Positions 36,801 to 51,900 of a stretch of 64,000 bases of DNA are shown here, piece by piece. The translations under genes and the position numbers were made by a program. The DNA comes from Pycnopodia helianthoides. Its lineage: Eukaryota; Echinodermata; Asteroidea; Forcipulatida; Asteriidae. The notes under the pieces are model-generated. The model ran no database searches. It was not told the origin of the DNA and was given only the letters and a program-made list of their open reading frames with translations. The stretch's first letter is position 1; each line of letters begins with the position of its first letter. The stretch is taken from NCBI GenBank assembly GCA_032158295.1, contig CM063253.1, forward strand, positions 4,557,001-4,621,000. Direction: 5' to 3'.

Positions 36801-39800
36801 TATTTTGAGGAAGGATTCCCTAATCTAAATCATAATTTTTCACCCCAAAACATATGAATCTGAGAAGCGATTCATGCGTGAATCGTTTCTTAGATTTCTA
36901 AGGGTTGGTGTCTGTTTGTGCTGGATGTGGCCAGAGATGCGGTTTTGTACCCGCTGTCACCTTGCTGAAGGTGGATGGATGGATTCAATGTTCTTGTGAA
37001 AATAGGTTTTTTGCTGTTTTCTCAGCAAGTAGACACTGTGTTCATCTGAAACTTTCACATGTGACTTTTGTTTATCTTTCTTTACAAATTTGCCTATAAA
37101 TCAGCATTACATTGATACATTTATTCATACACTGTGCAAATTCTGTATGAATATCTTCAGAATGCGCATTACATACAACTTTACTCGTGCTCAGGGAGGG
37201 CGCATTATGCAGCCGATGCAGAAACACCGAGGTGAGCCACCTTCTCTTTCATGATACATGTTAAGTGTCCAGGGTGTTTTATGCACATTACACAACACAC
37301 GGGACCTACAGTTTTATGTGCCATTAAAAAGATGCTGGCTTGATGTTAAGGAGCACCTATTATGTCCCAGACAAGCCACCAACATTGACAATACACGGAC
37401 TGGTCTCCCATCCAATTACTGACACGACAGCCAATGGTGCCAAACTGAGCAGTTATACCACTAGCTCTTCCAATGAGCCGACTGGCTAGATTTAAAGCCT
37501 ACTATTTCATCTCATTCATTTATTCTGGTTGTGAAGCCAAGGACTCTCAGAAAGCAAAACCCCAGGAGGAAAACCCCAGAGAAATATTCCAGGAAAAACC
37601 CACACAAGGGACTGAAAAACCCAATCCATGTAGTGCCCCGGTGTGATTTGAACCGGAGTCCCCAGAGGTGGAAGGCAAGGCAAGGCAAGATACCACTACG
37701 CCAACCTGACTGCCCAAACCTGACTGCCCAGACTACTATGTTTCCGATTTGTCACCATTGCTAGGCTAGGCTAACGAATTCTCACCAGTTCCACACAGTT
37801 CCCCCGCCCGTTGCAGTCCACATTCTCGCAAGCGACAATGAAGCAATTCTCAACTTTTTCCGCGGCGACAAAATCCCGGACGAGATCGAAGGAGTTGTCA
37901 CCGAGCTGTAGATCCCGGATGCATCCGTCTAGATTCCTGGCGGAGAAGGCAGCCGGTTGAGTCATACCCTGGGGAAATAAAATTAAACGTTGATTGAATA
38001 ATTGATGAATTGATTTGATTTGATTGATATTTGACAACAATATTTAAAATACACAAAATACACAAATTGCAGTTTACATCATGATGGAGGAGTTAGCAAA
38101 AGCATCAATGTTGAACTAATTATTTGGAACATTGATTTCCTTTAACTTAGCAGACATACAAATATACAATTCCTTTTCCTGAGAATTCATTAAAAAAACA
38201 ATTTGTCTCTTTCCGATAGCATACTCAAATCTGCATTACTTTTACAAGCAGTATCACACATATTTTTTTCTCAAAAACTTATACATCGGACAAGCACATA
38301 CAAAATGCATTTCGTTAATAACAGGGATGATACTCGCCAACTGTGAAAATTCCTGGAAATTGCAGGCTGTCCATTACTCTAACAATGATAATAATAATAG
38401 TGGCTTCTTATATAGCGCCCAAATCCGCCACTCAGTGACGCTCATGGCACTCCGACATTATTACCCCTGGTCACTGGGCCATTTATTTAATTCCTTAAAC
38501 CACCTCTGCTCCCTCGGGGGAGTGCTGCCAAAAATGTAGCGCACCAGGCGCAATCAATCAATCATCTTCTCTACCCTCACTCGGCCACCAGAACTGGAGT
38601 CTGATTCCCAAAACCGCTAGGCCGCAACACGCCTTTTTAAAAAAAACAAACTTTTTTTTGTTTCATCTAAACATAACCTGACTTCTTTTGTTCAAATATA
38701 TTTACGAGAGAAAGTAGAATTAGCTGTTTCACACTGCTTACCAACCAAAAGGACCTACGGTATACATGCACAAATTTGTTAGTGGCCTGACGTTTCGACC
38801 CTAGCAGAGTCTTTCTCGAAGGCTGGAGGGAAATTGCACCAGGCACCTAGCACTAAGTTTGCATGCTCATAAAGGGGGTATGGGGGGGGGGTGGTTGGAA
38901 GCTTGCCCTAAACATGAAAATACTGTCTTTAGTGACATAGTGCCTCCGTGTTTAGTCTGAAAAGTTAAATTGTTTGTGTCCACTTGAGGGGGGGGGGAGG
39001 GGGAGATGTGGCTATGAGGGGAGTTGGTGGAAATTTGATGGTGTGGGGGAGGGAGGGGGCGTGAAGTGGGAGGCAGAAGGCATGAGGGGAGAGGTGGGGG
39101 TGTTCGTACCAGTGGGATTCCTCCGATGTAGACGTTACTCAGCCCCGTGATCAGATTCCCCGAGAACCCCAGAGTTGTGGTGTCGCTCCCGTCCACCGTC
39201 AGCCCGAGACTCTGCACCGCTTGGCTGACGGTAATCACGTGGAATGCGCCGTCGCCGTACGTAGCCTGCCGGCTCGAAAACGTTGTCACCAAGCCGCCCA
39301 GATCCTGCAGGCTGAGGACCACACGACCAGCGCTGAATAAAACCGCCAAGTAACCTGAAGAAAAAAAATACAACGCAACATAGTGTGAAAGGCAAATCCA
39401 ACAATTGTTTTTTTTTCCTACTTAAATCCTCTAAGAAAAACTGGCTTAATGCATCGTAAAGCAATCGTTTGCAATCATGGAACTGGTACACACCTGCGAA
39501 CATCCCCCTAGCTACACACATATGAAAAGATGGCGGCACATGCAATTGTCAATCCGCGCTTTTCCGAGCTCAATGACGCTGAACTAGAGAAGTACGAGGT
39601 ATAGTAAAAGAAATTCAACATGGTTAGGTTTAGATGGACAGTCGATATCAGGTCGGTATTTGGAAGTTGACAAATATGTGATGCGATTAAGCTAAATGAG
39701 TTGTTTGTCAGTAAATGCATTATTGAATAACAGGCCAAAGTAGGTCGACAGGGGTCTACATTTTTATACATCTCTTGGTGTTTCGACTTCCATAACTTTT

Positions 39801-42800
39801 GAACCAAAGGTGGTATCAACACAGGGTTTTCATATCCTTAAAGCTGAGATTGTACTTCTTTCAAATAGATTTTTTTTTAAATTGACAAGGGTCGACATTA
39901 TTTAGCTTGATCGCATCACATATAGTTTGTTAACTTCCAGTACCTCAAGTAGCTATTTATGGACTGTCCACCTTCAAACCATGTTATACAAATGTCTCCA
40001 CAGTACCACTCCTGAATATCTCACCAAGGTCTCATCAAGGTTTACCATCCCGGATGACCTGGCCTTCAATCCGGTTCAGACAGCACACTCTTGGCGGTTC
40101 CAAAGGTGCATTCTGCGGCTGGGGATCATGCGTTTTACCGTCTCCCTCATCAAATCCGTTCCGCAGAGTCACTGGAAGTTTTCAAGAATCGTCTAAAATT
40201 TTTCCTGTTCAATGGTTGATTGCTAAAGACCAACTGTCTTTCCAATTATTAGTGCCTTTATTTATTTGTTTGTTTCCTGTTAAGCGCTGTGGTACCCAGT
40301 GTAAGAGCACTCTGTAAATGCTCCTTATTGTTATTATTATTATTACTTGTATATGGATGACTCAACATTTCTCAAGATGAAGAACAAACCCACCTGAGGT
40401 GAATGTAGAGACAGCGTAGAGGACCACACCATCGGGGTCGGTTGAGCGTACTGACATTTCCATCCGGAGCATCCCGTTGAACGTGTGACTGTACTGCATG
40501 TGACTGTTCACCCCGAACGATGGCACGGATATCGATCTACCTACAGGACAAAAAAAAATACATGGTATTAATACCACTTGGCAGGCCTGGAATTTCATCT
40601 TAGAGAGAGCAAGGCCATTTTCATTTTGCAAAGGGCACTTCCATTGGAAAATCTCAAAGTCTATGTAAAACTTCTGAAGGGGGCACCAAGGCCAAGACCA
40701 GGGCAATGGAGGCCCATGGCCTCCGTGGCCTCCGTGTAATTCCAGGCCTGCACTTGACGTCACAGAGTAAAGTCGGCCATCTTTACGGGCAGTGATGCAT
40801 CAGATTTTTGAACGCACAACTATGAGTTATAAGAATACGGCGTGCGGCACCCAGGAGTTTCTATCAGATTCCTTGCACGATTGGTCGGTGAACCACTTGG
40901 CTGCGTAGACAAATTTGAAAACTTGATGCGGCCCTAAGATGAAACCCAAGTTGGATGTAAAGATGGCGTCTATCGGGAACTATACACACCGTCTTTACAT
41001 GGTCAATTTTCACAAGTCCTATAGCAGTGACGCCAATTACCACTGAATTTTTGTGCTTAGAAATGACTCGTAGAAATACGAGACTATAAGTGCAAAATTG
41101 TACAGTAAGCAACGCCGTTAAATAGAGCCAAGGGAGGCTTGCTTTGCACAACATTCACAACAATTTAACCGAAAACCTGAATCATTTAAAACCTTTTAGA
41201 TATCCATTCATTCCCGGGTGCGAAGAGGCAATTTATGGCAAAAATTTCCCAAGGACATGAGTGTTTTATGTAGGTGTGTGAAGAACCTATAGAATTATTA
41301 TTATTGTTATTACTATTTCATATATTTCGGGTAATGAAACCAAGGCTTATTGTCCCATCCGAAGGACAAAGCAATTATGGTAAAGTATCTTGCTGAAGAA
41401 CACAAGCGCCAGAACCGGGACTCGACCCTACACTCTGCTGATCAGAAACACCAGAGCTGGAGTCCGGTGCTCTTAATCGCTCGGCCACGACACGCCACCA
41501 AACAAAATTCTTCTATGACGTTCCTTTTGTTCTGTTCCTCAAAAGCATTTTTCTTGAAGACAAACAGAGCAGTCTGTTCATAACTTATCTCACCTCTGGT
41601 TCGTCTCAAGAACCACCACTACCTTCAAGAAGAGATTACTAGTTTAATTTTTGACTAGTCTAGCTCAAGTTGGAGAGAAGGGATTTACTTACTCTGGGCA
41701 CACAGCTCACCGGCCGTGCCAAACGGACACCGACAGACAAACTCGGTGATGGACAGGGGGACACAGGCCGCCCCTGCCTCACACTGTATGCTGTCACAGA
41801 CGCTGGCCTCACATCTCTGACCTGTGTACGGCAGGACGCAGCTGCACCTGAATCCATTCAACTGTAAAATGAAAATACACACAACAAATATCAAAATCGA
41901 TATCTTCTTTTCAAACAGGAAAAAATGTGCAGTAATGAGTACTAATATGAAATCCACTCATCTGGGGTCGATTTCACAAAACTCTTCCTAACTTAGGACT
42001 AGTCCTAGGCAATGCTATTACGAGATAGGACTAGTCCTAAGTTAGGATCAGTACTTAGGACTAGTCCTATCTCTTAGCATTGCCTAGGACTAGTCCTAAG
42101 TTAGGAAGAGTTTTGTGAAATCGACCCCCGGTTTCAGAAAGTCAAACATTTCAGTTTATCGCCCTCTGCTGTCCGACTATAGGTATCAGTTCTGTGGGTC
42201 TTCCTCTCACAAAAAACACAGACTGGTCCTGGATAAAGACTGGTCTTACAAACCCAATGGTTTCATTGGATACACACATGCAAACGGAGACTCTTGAGAT
42301 GATAGCGAGCGTCCCACCCACCGGTCCTTCTCCATCGTTCTCAGTGACGAGAATAACAGCAAAGTACCGGTGAGTTGGGCGCCCTCTATCATCTCATATG
42401 TCTCCCGAAGACTGTGCAAGTCTTGCACGTATTGGAACATCCGGGACCAAGTTGGTCCCAGCCGAATTGAGTTTCACGTGTGCGTGACTCTGTTTCTTCA
42501 AATACTTTTAGTTCAACGAAGTTTATGGCTATAGTTTACTGAAGTGGATTAGAGGTACATCTGGCAGGCAACCGGCAGGCAGCCGGCGGGTTCTAAGGGC
42601 CGGCATCTGGCGTTAGTCATGCGCCTCAACCTGCCGGTGGGTTCTAAGGGCCGGCATCTGGCGCTAGTCATGCGCCTCAACCTGCCGGTGGGTTCTAAGG
42701 GCCGGCATCTGGCGTTAGTCATGCGCCTCAAAGTATGACCTTAGAAGTTTGGGCTAAAAAACCCATAGCTTTCAAATTTGTTTGAAAGCCACAAAAAGAT

Positions 42801-42903
42801 CCGGCTGTTTTCCTAAAATCTAATCAAATGATCCTAGCCCATGGTCAACATTTCCACAAAGTTTTATGTAAATCCTTCCTTTACTTTTTTAGACATCCTT
42901 CTC

Positions 42904-42953
<50 letters not shown>

Positions 42954-45900
42954 GAGGAGGTCAATGTGAGGTTTTAACTGACCAGATCGGTGCAGACTCC
43001 ACCGTTGATGCATGTAGTCGGCGTACAGGATCGGATCGCCACATCACAAAGAAGTCCCATGAACCCCTCGAGGCAAGAACAAGTGAAACCCTGGGCAGAG
43101 GAGGGATCGTTGGAACACATGCCTCCGTTCAGACATGGATTACCTGACAGAAAAAAAAAGGAAAAACAAGTTAATTTTTAATTTGATATCCAAAAAGAAA
43201 ATTCCACCACAGTATCCTGTGACAAAGACAGGTGTGATCTCGGCCGGCGCTACACCTGAGCTGGGCTTCAAAATCAAGGTAGAAAGATTGGTTGTGAATT
43301 CGTTAAATATTCACGAATGTGGTGAAGACTGATGAGAAGACATCTCTTTGGTACTAAAAAAGATAGTCAAAAAGAGCTAATATATCTCGTTTAATTATTT
43401 TGAAACACATGATGGTTCAATTAAATTTGGCAATTCAGTTCACTTTGTTTCCACATCTGAACACATTCTCAACAAAGTTATAGGCAAAGTAGTGCAAATA
43501 AAACCATTATACAGTAAAACACCAAGCGATGTACATGAGAACACTACAAAGCTGTCCGCCTGAAAACCCTGCTTAGCATTTTAAACTTTTGCTAAAAAAG
43601 CCGAAACAAAACAGAGGTACACCAGTAAGCTGCATTGGTGTATTTTGTTTGCGCTTACCCACTTTCTAGGCTTACTTACTCGAGCAATAGTCACACCGAA
43701 AGGAGTTCCCGACGTTGGAACACGGCACGTTGAGGGGGCAGGGACTCGCCGCGCAGAAATCCAGCGTCTCGCAATTGGCTCCGATGTAGTTGGCCGCGCA
43801 AGAACAGGTGTAGACTGTTCCGTACGCCGGATTAGGGGTGTTCACACAGGCCGCTCCATTCACACACGGGGAGGTGGAACAGCTGTCCGTAATCTCGCAG
43901 AAGGTTCCACTGTAGCCCATAGCACATTGACATCTTGGGTAAGAAAGACAAAAATAAGAATAAAATTGTTTATTATAAATATTTTTGAACTATACTTGGT
44001 CTCCCATTAGCTGAGACTTTCCCCAAGACTAAAATGATAAAGCCGTTTTTTCAATGGCGTTGTAAAAGAATCTGCTATGGTTGGAATGTGTAGTCATTAC
44101 CAGTTTCTGGATTTAAACCAGAGGTCATTTTTGTTGATAAGCTGTTTGCAACGTCAGCCATTTCTTCTCTCGTTTCATTTTCTTCAATTGCATTTGTTTG
44201 CTTTCTGTCCACTGCTAACATTTTTGAACACAATGGTCAGTGGCCTGATGTTTCGACCCTAGCAGAGTCTTTCCAAAAGGCTAAAGATTTAGCCTTCGAG
44301 AAAGGCTCGGGTCGAGACGTCAGGCCACTCACCATTTTTTGCAATTATACCACAGGGCCTTTTGGTTGGTAAGCAGTTTGCAAGAGCTAATTGTATTCGC
44401 TAGTATTTTCCTGCGATTACCTAGAGGCTATCTCTGTTGTGTCCATGACGCTGCCATAATTGCAGAGAAATCTTTCAAAATCAAACTTAGATATGGCTTT
44501 CTGCTCTTTTGCGTCAAAGCTTTTAGAACAAGCTCTGCCCTTTCGCCGAGGTGCTCGACAACTTTGGATCAATTCAAGGGAATCTCAAGATCTGTTCTCC
44601 AAAATAGTCAATGCAGGCCCGGAATCAAACAGAGGCCATGATCGGCAGCATATTGCGGCACAGCACCGTGTAAACCATTACATGGTGCTATAAATGAATA
44701 GGTCTCATACTTCAAAAACGTAGCTCCACATACATGGCAGGTTAAAAAATATATATCAGCGCCTTGTATCCTTTGGCAAAAGGCGCTTTATAAATACAGT
44801 TATTATTATTATTATTATTATGGCTTCAATTGCCCTAAGGCCTTGGGTCTTGGTGCCCCTTCAGAAGTTTCCCATAGACTTAAAGATTTTCCAATGAAAG
44901 TGCCCTTTGCAAAATGAAAATGGCCTTGCCCTCTCAAAGATGAAATTCCAGGCCTGTCTTTGATTAGACTGCTTTATACTGTTTTGGACAATCAGCATGT
45001 GACAATCGTTGTTCTGACTCGTGGAGGGCTGCAAACAAACAGCGCTTCAAACCTGGGCCCGATTTCATAGAGCTGCTTAAGCACAAAAAGTAGCTAAGGG
45101 AGCATGGATAAATTATGTCACGGGAACGGCCGCGTCCCACCGCGTTCCATTGCGTGACAACTCCAACAAAAGAAAACCAACCCAGTGGAACATGTTCTCC
45201 CGCAACCACGGGTCTTGAGGGAGACTCACTGTATAACAAAGGAACAATGGTGTTGGCCAAATGCCATTGTGCAGTTATAATCGGCTTACTAGGTAGATAA
45301 ACCCTAGGTTTTTTTCCCACTACAATTAAAGTCTACTAATCCTTCACTCCTTTGTAGGCTACTTATGAGCTGCCTTGTCCACGTAATCTGAACAACAAAA
45401 GGCACCAACAATAGAGTTTGATAATGAGGGAACCTACAAATCACTGGAGCGCTTAATCCATCTTGGGACGGCTGTGTGACAATTTTGGAACGACCCCGTT
45501 CTGGAACGAGTCTGCCCGCGGGCGGCCGCGTTCTTAATTTATCCATTTATCCTAAGCACAACAAAATTATGCTTACCAGAATAAGGTTACTGGCCAAAAT
45601 ACCATGTCACATGCACCATTTCCGACTGGTATCCTGCTTATTCTTGCTATTAAGCACAACATTTGTAAGCAAAACCGTCTGCTTAAGCAGCTCAATAAAA
45701 ATGGGCCCCGTTTGCAAAGGTGCTTTGTAAATGACTGATATTATTCTTGAACTTACGTGTATCCGTTGACCTGATCAATGCACATGCCTCCATTCCGACA
45801 GGGATTACTCACACACTCATTGATGGCAATCTCACATCGAGTGCCCACATAACCTAAAAACAATCCCAGAAAGAAAAGCGAAATTAGTTTTTAAAAAGGT

Positions 45901-48900
45901 AAACAGAGCCGTCATCAGACAATTGATCAACACAGACAACCCCCAGACCTTCTGTGATGATAATAATAATAATAATAATAATAATAGTAATAATAATAGG
46001 CAGTTTTCCTGTAGCGCTATATCACACCCGAGGGCATCTCATAGCGCTCAAATTATTTCTTTTACAAGGTAAGCACAGCTCTGTTTGAAATATAGAACCA
46101 TCTATTTACATGGCACCATGTAACGGTTTACTAGGTGCTGTGGCGCAATCTGCAGCCAACCATACCAGAACCACCGGGCGCACCCCTTCTTTTTAACAAT
46201 AATTGTATTGGGTACTTTTAGGTGCGTAAACACAACACACAAGACCTACAGCTTAATGTCTCATCCGAAGGATGAAGCAATAATGTTTAAGTGTCTTGCT
46301 TAAAGGTATTGTACACTTTTGGTAACAGCTCAAAATCATTGTCCACATTTTGTGTGATTAAACATATGCATGAACAAACAAACCTGTGAAAGTTTGAGCT
46401 CAATTGGTCATCGAGGTCACGAGAAAATAGTGAAAAGAGATCTTATGTGTTTTCTGTTTTTTCAAATTATCGCGCGCGATAATTACTATTGTTTTACTCG
46501 TTTCTCAGAAACGATAGCATTTTAGGCAGAAATATTTTAAGGAACCCTTTCTACCATTACTTACTTTAAATCATGTAAGTTATGTGTGAATCTGTGAACA
46601 TTGTGTTTTTCGATCTTACCAATAGTGTACAGGGCCTTTAAGGGCACAAGTGTCAAGACCGGGACTCAAACCCACACTCTGCTGATCAGAAACACCAGAG
46701 CTTGAGTCCGGTGCACTTGACCGCTCGGCCACGACACGCCTGATACATTTTAAAGAATTCACACACTCTCTTGAATTTTTTAAAGAAAATTTGGACCTGA
46801 TGCATCAGATGAAAAAAGGTTTTCAGATAGTTATATTCTTGTATCAAATAAGTAAAGAATATTTTAGTTCTAGCTGATGTATATCATATTGAACTCAACA
46901 GAGAACAGCAATTGATGGTTCCAAAGGTAGCAAAGAACCTTGGTTTTAGCTGATGTACATATGTATCATACAGCATTCAACAGCGAACATTAGTTGATGG
47001 TTGCAGTATCATTGCACTCAACATAACAGTAGTTGACATTTCCAGGATAACCAAAGAACCTTTGTTCTAGCTGATGTATCATACTACACTCAACAGAGAA
47101 CAAGCTGTTAATAGTTCCCAGAGAACCAAAGAACTTTGGTGCTATCATGTATAATGTGTTGCACTCAACAGAGGTCAATAGTTGATGGTTCCCTTAGAAC
47201 TTTGGTTCTATCTGATATATCGTGATGCACTAAACAGAGGTCAATAATTGACGGTTCCCTTAGAACTTTGGTTTCTAGTTGGTGGATTTCATTGCCCTTT
47301 GTAAGCCAAGTATTTTTCTAATGTTGACCGTGTTGCATTCAGGAAAGTATCTGTGAAACACATGATATGGTTAAGGATTCATTCAGACAAAAGAAAAAAC
47401 CAAAGAATATAACGTTGTTTTTGATTCAAAATAAACATTAAAGGAACATTACAGAATTGGTAATTGTAAAATATACTTTTGATCACAGATTTACATAAAA
47501 CTTACAAGGTCTAATGATGATGATAGTAGAAAACATCCCTAGAAATATTTCTGTCTGAAATGCCATATTTGATGAGAAATAAATAAAACTAATTTCCGAT
47601 TGGAGTTTATCGCTCATGAGCGTTTTATTCATGCATTGTATAACACATGCAAATTTGTTAACGGTTTTACACTATTTTCTCGTGACCCAGATGGCCGATC
47701 GATCTTAAACTTCTACAGGTTTGTCAGTTTATGTATATGGTGGATTACATAAAGTGATTACACTGCCAGCACTGTTTTGTTTGCAAAAACCAATTCTGTA
47801 ACGTTCCTTTAAAACCAAATTCTCACCTGGCAAACAGAAACACGAATAAGACCCATCCGTATTCAGCATGCACTGTGCACCGTTCAGGCACGGCTGGCTG
47901 GCGCAAGCCGGACCCACCATCTGACACGTCACCCCGGTGAAGCCCGGCAAACAGTCGCACGTAAACGCCGTGCTGGTGGAGCTGCACGTCGCTCCGTTCT
48001 GACAGGGCCGGGATGAGCAGGGGTCGACGACCTCGCAGAGATCCCCCGTGTAACCCGGAGGGCACCTGGGCAGTTTGGGATGGAACAAGTGAGTTTGAAC
48101 GGCTGGGTTCGATTCCAGAAAGCACTAAGATTCATCTTAAGATGATTTAGTCAGTCGTACCATAGCGGTATCACCACACCTCGCTTAGCAGTTAAGGTTG
48201 ATTCGCGGTTAACATCAGTCTTAGCTCTTTGTGAAATTGAGCCAAAGTCTCAATTTCACAAAGGACAAAGATTCATCTAAAGATGAGTTGTCAATATTGA
48301 CATAGTGATTTTGTGACACCACACTTTGCTTAGCATTTAAAATTGATTTGCATTAAGATCAAGCAGGGCCCAATTTCATAGAGCTGCTGAAGCACAAAAA
48401 GTAGCCAAGAATAAGGTTACCGGCCACAATACCAACTCAGATGTACCACATGCGATTGGTATCCTGCTCGTTTTGGAAGGACAAGAGGGCACTTGTCCTT
48501 TGAGAATGGTATAATGAAAATAATACTTGTATTTTACTATACACTGTGTAGTGTAAAGCACTGTATACTCAGTATTTTCCCTGAGTCATGTGAAAAAAAT
48601 CTACAGGCATATCACTTGGGAGTTATTCGAACCCACGACCTTTTGCCATTCTAGAGCAGATGTCTTGACACTAAACCACAGAGCTTGCCCGGTAGCTAGA
48701 GGCAGTTCCATTACTATATTTAAGCAGTAGGTGCCGCAACGATTTTGTTAGAAATTTTTAAAAAATTTTTCGTCAAAAAGGCCAGAGAAGAAGATTTGGT
48801 AGCAAGACGGTTTACACTTTTACCTGCACAGAAAGTTCCCCCTGCTGTCTTCAATACAGTCTCCATTTATACAGGGGTTGGGTTCACATCCCTGTGTGAC

Positions 48901-51900
48901 GTCCAAGCAGAACTGTCCAGAGAAACCACTCTTACAATCGCAGTAAACCTATAAAAAAAAGGGGAAATACAAACAACAGTTTATCAATCACAGTCTATAG
49001 ATTCTACATTACAAAGGGGTTGGGTTCACATCCCTTGGTGATATCCAAGCAGAACTGTAAAAAAAAAAAAAAAAACTCTTACTATCGCAGTAAACCTTAT
49101 AAAGAGAAATACAAACAACAGTTTATCAATCACAGTCTATAGATTCTACATTACAAAGGGGTTGGGTTCACATCCCTTGGTGATATCCAAGCAGAACTGT
49201 AAAAAATAAAACCACTCTTACTATCGCAGTAAACCTTATAAAGAGAAATACAAACAACAGTTCATCAATCACAGTCTATAGATTCTACATTTAAACTGGG
49301 GTTGGGTTCACATTCCTGGGTGACGTTCAAGCAGAAATGTCAAGCAAAAACACTTTGCTAATTGCAGAATAAACCTAAAACAGACAAATATAAACAGTTC
49401 ATCAATCCTGGTATCTATATTCTACATTCAAATAGTTGTTGGGTTCACATCCATGCAAATCTGTCCAGAGAGAATGCTCTCGAGAAAAAGAGAAATACAA
49501 TATAAACACAAATTTAATACAGGAAAGCACAAATCAAACGACAACCCTGAGCCAATATTTATCAGAAAATCCATTTTGAAACATACATAATTACCTCTGT
49601 ACCACAATTTGTTTTATCTTAAAAAAGAAAAAAAAGAAATAAATCGCAACAAGTACAAAAGCTTTGCTCAAAACAATAACTCTGTGAAAGACTTACTTGG
49701 CCGTTCTGATTCCAGCAGATTCCATCATTCTGGCACGGGTTATTAGGGAAGCACACACCGGGAGTCAACTGACACCAAAACCCAGAGAAACCCACTGGGC
49801 AGATGCAGAATGGCCCTGGAGAGAGAATGGCAAAATACACGAAATAACTGTTTGACTCCCATGAAATAGTTGTGACAGGAATCACAATCAAGAATACCAC
49901 GTTGTATCTGACACATTAGCAGTTTTTCCAACGGATGTAATTTTTGTTAAAAAAAACCTGAAACCGCCAAAAAAATGTTAAAATTCCTGAATGGACATGC
50001 AGGCTTACACTGAAAATAACTTGAGTTGATTAATTGTTAATTTAAAAAAAAAAAGGTTTTTTAATCACCCTCAAATTTCCTTCAAAAATGGAAAGAAAAG
50101 GTCATCTGCCCTTGTGCAACATTGGGACCCATTAAAGTGTGCGAGTTTGTTTCCTTCACACGATAAAGCAATGTACATGGCACCCAAATGGTTAAAAAAA
50201 TGTTGGAGTACGCACGAGACTTGCAAGGTCTATACACCTTTCTATTGCAACGTCACAGCCCAAGTAGTTTTTGCCAACCTAGGTGGGAAAACTATGGGAA
50301 GCCATACATACAAAGCAAAAACAGATAGACACAGTTTGTCACAATGTTACACAAAATACTCAGAAATACTGTTGAATTTGTTTGAAAAAAAACCCAAACT
50401 AACCATGGGATGTATTTGTTTCAAATAAAAGTTTGCAGACGTGTTGAATTTGGTCATAATTATCTGTTAACAATATTGAATGTTTTGCTAACATTCCGCC
50501 GTCCATGCCAACCAGCGCGGTTTGTTCGTCAACAAGAGAAAGGTCAAAATCAAAAAGAACAAAATCTACACAGCAAAGTAGATGTTTATACACATGGTGT
50601 TGCCGCAGACCGAATATATATATATTGATACCTCACCATGCAATGCCTCAAAAACCATATGAGAGAAAGGTCTATAACTCAACTCCCAAAATGGCATGGC
50701 AGACAGTAGCATAGCCTTGATTGCAAGGCTGTGTAACAGTTTGCTTCCTATAAAGCTAAAAATGTGCATAACCACAGCCGCACGAATGCGATGCCCGAAT
50801 GCAATGCAACTCCTGTTCCGGCCCCCCCGACTGTCTTTAAACACCACACCACGCTCTCACCCAAGGAAGCACACAAACGCTCGTTTCCACAGTCCCACAC
50901 ACACCGCTATTCCACACACTGCTATCGCCCACAATCCTAGCCCGTGAGCCGTCAGGCTCACAGCCTTGACGATCTTGTACACTTCCGGGTCTTGCGGTTA
51001 TGGTAATGAGTGCGCTCTTTGCATATCCACTCACCCCCCCATTTTCCACGGATTTGCGAAGAAAAACAATGAAACACATAAGACACTCGGTTTACAAGAT
51101 CGTCAAGGCTGTGAGCCTGACGGCTCACGGGCTAGGATTGTGGGCGATAGCGGTGTGTGGAATAGAGGTGTGTGTGTGGGGCTGCGTACATTACATCATA
51201 GAGGCGCTGTGTGTGTGTGCATGGTGAGAGTGCGGTGTGCTATTTTTTTTAGAGTCAATCGGGGGACTGGGGTTGTATGGCATTCGGGCGGCTGAGGTTT
51301 TAGTATCCTTGCTCTATGGTTTTAGCTAGAGTACTTGTCTTCACAGCCTTGATATCAAGGCTAACAGTAGCAGTGAGTGTGGCATTGGGGCAAGGGAGCC
51401 AAAGACAACACTTATCACACACTGGTGCAAGGACCAACCCAAATAATATTCATTGACCCCCCCAATGCAATTATTACATTTATGAAATTATAATTATTGT
51501 TTTAATCTCTAGTCCTGTGTTCTGTGTTGTACACGTCCTGCACGAGGAAACTCCACAGGTGGGGTTCAGAATGTGCTGATACACACTGCGATACACATTG
51601 CGATACTACATACGATACACACTGCGAGGGTAGAGGTTGATATTGTGTATGAAAAAGCCTTCCGAGCGCCACGGCAGCCCAGGGCTGTATACTCCCCAGG
51701 GAGCCGAGAAAGATCACAGGAATGCTATTGGCCCCCCAATGACCAGGGCACTAATGTAAAGCGCATTGATACCTTATTGTGAAATGCGCTGTATAAGAGC
51801 TAGTTATTATTGTTACTACTTGTATACTCAGTGCTTCAAGATTTAGTTCTGCAGAAGAAAAAAAAACCCACGTCCATACAACTTGAGTGGGATTTGAACC

